Shown piece after piece: positions 62,740 to 64,000 of a stretch of 64,000 nt of DNA (positions are counted from its first letter, which is position 1; every line of letters begins with the position of its first letter). Below the pieces are notes generated by a model. That model saw only the letters and a list, made by a program, of their open reading frames with translations. It did no database searches and was not told the DNA's origin. This stretch comes from Foliamicus sp965115835 (GTDB lineage Bacteria; Pseudomonadota; Gammaproteobacteria; Steroidobacterales; Foliamicaceae), in the NCBI GenBank assembly GCA_965115835.1, contig OZ220471.1:1488001-1552000 (forward strand). Reading direction: 5' to 3'. Position numbers and translations under genes: made by a program.

Positions 62740-63160
62740 GCTCGGCGCCAGCCGGCCGCCCTGGGGTCTGGCGGCCATCGCGAGCGCATTGCTGCTGGCG
62801 GCGCTCGCGGTGCTGGTCTCGGACCTGCCGCTGTGGCTGCGACTGGCGATCCTGGCGGCGCTGGCGCTGGCCTGCGCGCACCGATGGCAGGCCCTGCGCG
62901 CCGGGGGGATCGCCCCCGGGATCGCCGCCGTGTGGCTTGTCCCTTCGGACGGCTGGCGCCTGGTGCTGGACACCGGCGAGATGCAAAAAGCCGAATTGCT
63001 TCACCGGCAGGGCTTCGTGACGCGCGGGCTGGTGGGGTTGACCCTGCGCAGGGACTGTCCCGGAAAACGCCGTGGCGAGAAACTCACGCTGTGGATCACG
63101 CCGGCAATGCTGAGCGCGCCGGACTGGCGGCGGCTGCAGGTCCGGTTGCGCCATCCCTGA
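62714..63160 (+). CDS. YgfX/CptA-like membrane protein
   Basis: The 148-residue product has two adjacent N-terminal membrane helices (WGLAAIASALLLAALAVLVSD and LWLRLAILAALALACAHRW) and a soluble C-terminal half ending in WRRLQVRLR, the layout of YgfX, encoded after SdhE in many gammaproteobacteria. In E. coli it has been described both as a toxin-like cell-division inhibitor and as an SdhE partner. TTG 62714 is supported by AGGAGG 9 bases upstream and overlaps the sdhE 3' end by 26 bases. Confidence 0.75.
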   Translation: MSGFSATVELGASRPPWGLAAIASALLLAALAVLVSDLPLWLRLAILAALALACAHRWQALRAGGIAPGIAAVWLVPSDGWRLVLDTGEMQKAELLHRQGFVTRGLVGLTLRRDCPGKRRGEKLTLWITPAMLSAPDWRRLQVRLRHP

Positions 63161-63429
63161 AACTCGAACATCTCGATGCGCCGCAGCCTTTCGGCCTCTT
63201 TTCCCGAACCCCTGTCTTCCCCGGTTTCCGCCATGGCGTCCGAGCATCGTGACCGCCCTTCCCGGTTTCCGGGGGATTCCGCCCGGATTCGGTGGCCCCG
63301 CGCTCGCTCCGCCCCGAGGCCGGAACCGCGGATGCCCGCAAGCGCGCAGCCTCTCTCGCCCGAAACTCCGGGATCCGCTGAGGTATCCGCCCTCAGCCCC
63401 GCGGCAGGCGGTTAGAATTGCGTCCGCTT

Positions 63430-64000
63430 ATGGATTTTTCCGTTATTCTCGTTGCGATTACAGGGCTGGCCCTGGCCCTGTGGCTTGTCGACCGCTTCGT
63501 CATCGCACCCCGGAGCAAGCGGGCGACAGCGGACGGCGGCGCGCCTCGTCCCCGGCACAAGGTGTTCGAATACGCTGCGGCGTTTCTTCCGGTGCTGCTG
63601 GTCGTGCTTTGCGCCCGTTCGTTTCTCTACGAGCCGTACCGCATCCCGTCGGGTTCCATGCGCCCCACGCTGCAGGTAGGCGATTTCATCTTCGTGAACA
63701 AGTTCGTGTACGGCCTGCGGCTGCCGGTCACCAACACCCGCATTGTGGAACTGGGTTCGCCCGAGCGGGGCGATGTGGTGGTGTTCAAGCTGCCTTCCGA
63801 TCCCAGCGCCAATTTCATCAAGCGTCTGGTGGGCCTGCCCGGCGACCTCATCGAGTACCGCAACAAGCGGCTGAGCATCAACGGCGAGCCGGTCCGGGTA
63901 AGCGAGCCGGCGGCGGTGAATGCCCAATCGCCCTTTTCCGTATTGCAGGCCGAGGAAACCCTGGGCGCGACCCGGCACGATGTCTACTTCATGCCCGGGC
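63430..64000 (+). CDS. lepB: Signal peptidase I, N-terminal part (cut by window end)
   Basis: This inner-membrane protease removes signal peptides from exported proteins. The visible 190 codons include two membrane segments (residues about 3-22 and 49-65), the catalytic Ser76 in YRIPSGSMRPTL, and the catalytic Lys131 in FIKRLVGLPGD. The reading frame is open to base 64000, so about a third of the protein lies outside. The 269 bases before it hold no gene I can support. lepA is not upstream. Confidence 0.95.
   Translation, partial: MDFSVILVAITGLALALWLVDRFVIAPRSKRATADGGAPRPRHKVFEYAAAFLPVLLVVLCARSFLYEPYRIPSGSMRPTLQVGDFIFVNKFVYGLRLPVTNTRIVELGSPERGDVVVFKLPSDPSANFIKRLVGLPGDLIEYRNKRLSINGEPVRVSEPAAVNAQSPFSVLQAEETLGATRHDVYFMPG

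Overview
The window comes from a high-GC, Gram-negative gammaproteobacterium, probably a poorly characterised environmental or host-associated lineage. Support comes from gammaproteobacterial gene neighbourhoods (nnr/queG, pcnB-panB-panC, lptF-lptG diverging from pepA-valS, tsaB beside a DinG/YoaA helicase, rpsF-rpsR-rplI-dnaB, lpxH next to a cyclophilin, sdhB-sdhE-ygfX), an LPS-export and outer-membrane gene set, and a TonB-dependent receptor. Some expected neighbours are missing: folK, holC and rlmB are not where they usually lie. I cannot assign genus or species from the sequence alone.

Layout. 1-2.5 kb: nnr (cut by the window edge) and a two-gene AAA ATPase + DUF4276 cassette placed between nnr and queG. 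2.7-7.7 kb: queG facing a pcnB-kinase-panB-panC operon. 7.7-10 kb: tRNA-Glu(CUC), lptG, lptF. 10-19 kb: pepA, valS, an indolepyruvate:ferredoxin oxidoreductase-type pair and dsbB. 19-20.4 kb: an AbiEii-type nucleotidyltransferase pair and the first of three copies of a 121-bp MITE. 20.4-24 kb: TonB-dependent receptor and a short-chain dehydrogenase.

24.4-38.1 kb is a defence island on the minus strand, read as one tightly packed operon: hsdR, hsdM, an HD phosphohydrolase, a YwgA-like protein, a duplicated hsdM 3' remnant, hsdS, vsr, a DNA cytosine-C5 methyltransferase, a large protein joining a MORC/MutL-like GHKL ATPase to a histidine-kinase core, and an atypical response regulator. Most junctions are ATGA or TGATG overlaps. 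A decayed FitAB toxin-antitoxin locus lies just upstream. The combination of type I restriction, a Dcm/Vsr pair, a nucleotide hydrolase and a dedicated two-component relay is the most interesting content of the window.

38.3-47 kb returns to housekeeping: ridA, MITE copy 2, tsaB, a DinG/YoaA-type helicase, dnaB and the rplI-rpsR-rpsF cluster, in which S6 and L9 both carry long acidic Ala/Glu/Asp/Ser-rich tails, followed by a short RNase II/R-family exonuclease. 47.5-57 kb is accessory: a subtilisin-like lipoprotein, a Baeyer-Villiger-type monooxygenase, an AT-rich thermonuclease-like gene that looks imported, a zeta-toxin pair, a two-subunit molybdopterin enzyme resembling pyrogallol-phloroglucinol transhydroxylase with an SCP2-like N-terminal fusion, and MITE copy 3. 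57.2-64 kb holds folD, a periplasmic cyclophilin, lpxH, a thioredoxin-fold lipoprotein, a 115-bp tandem repeat, sdhB-sdhE-ygfX and the start of lepB.
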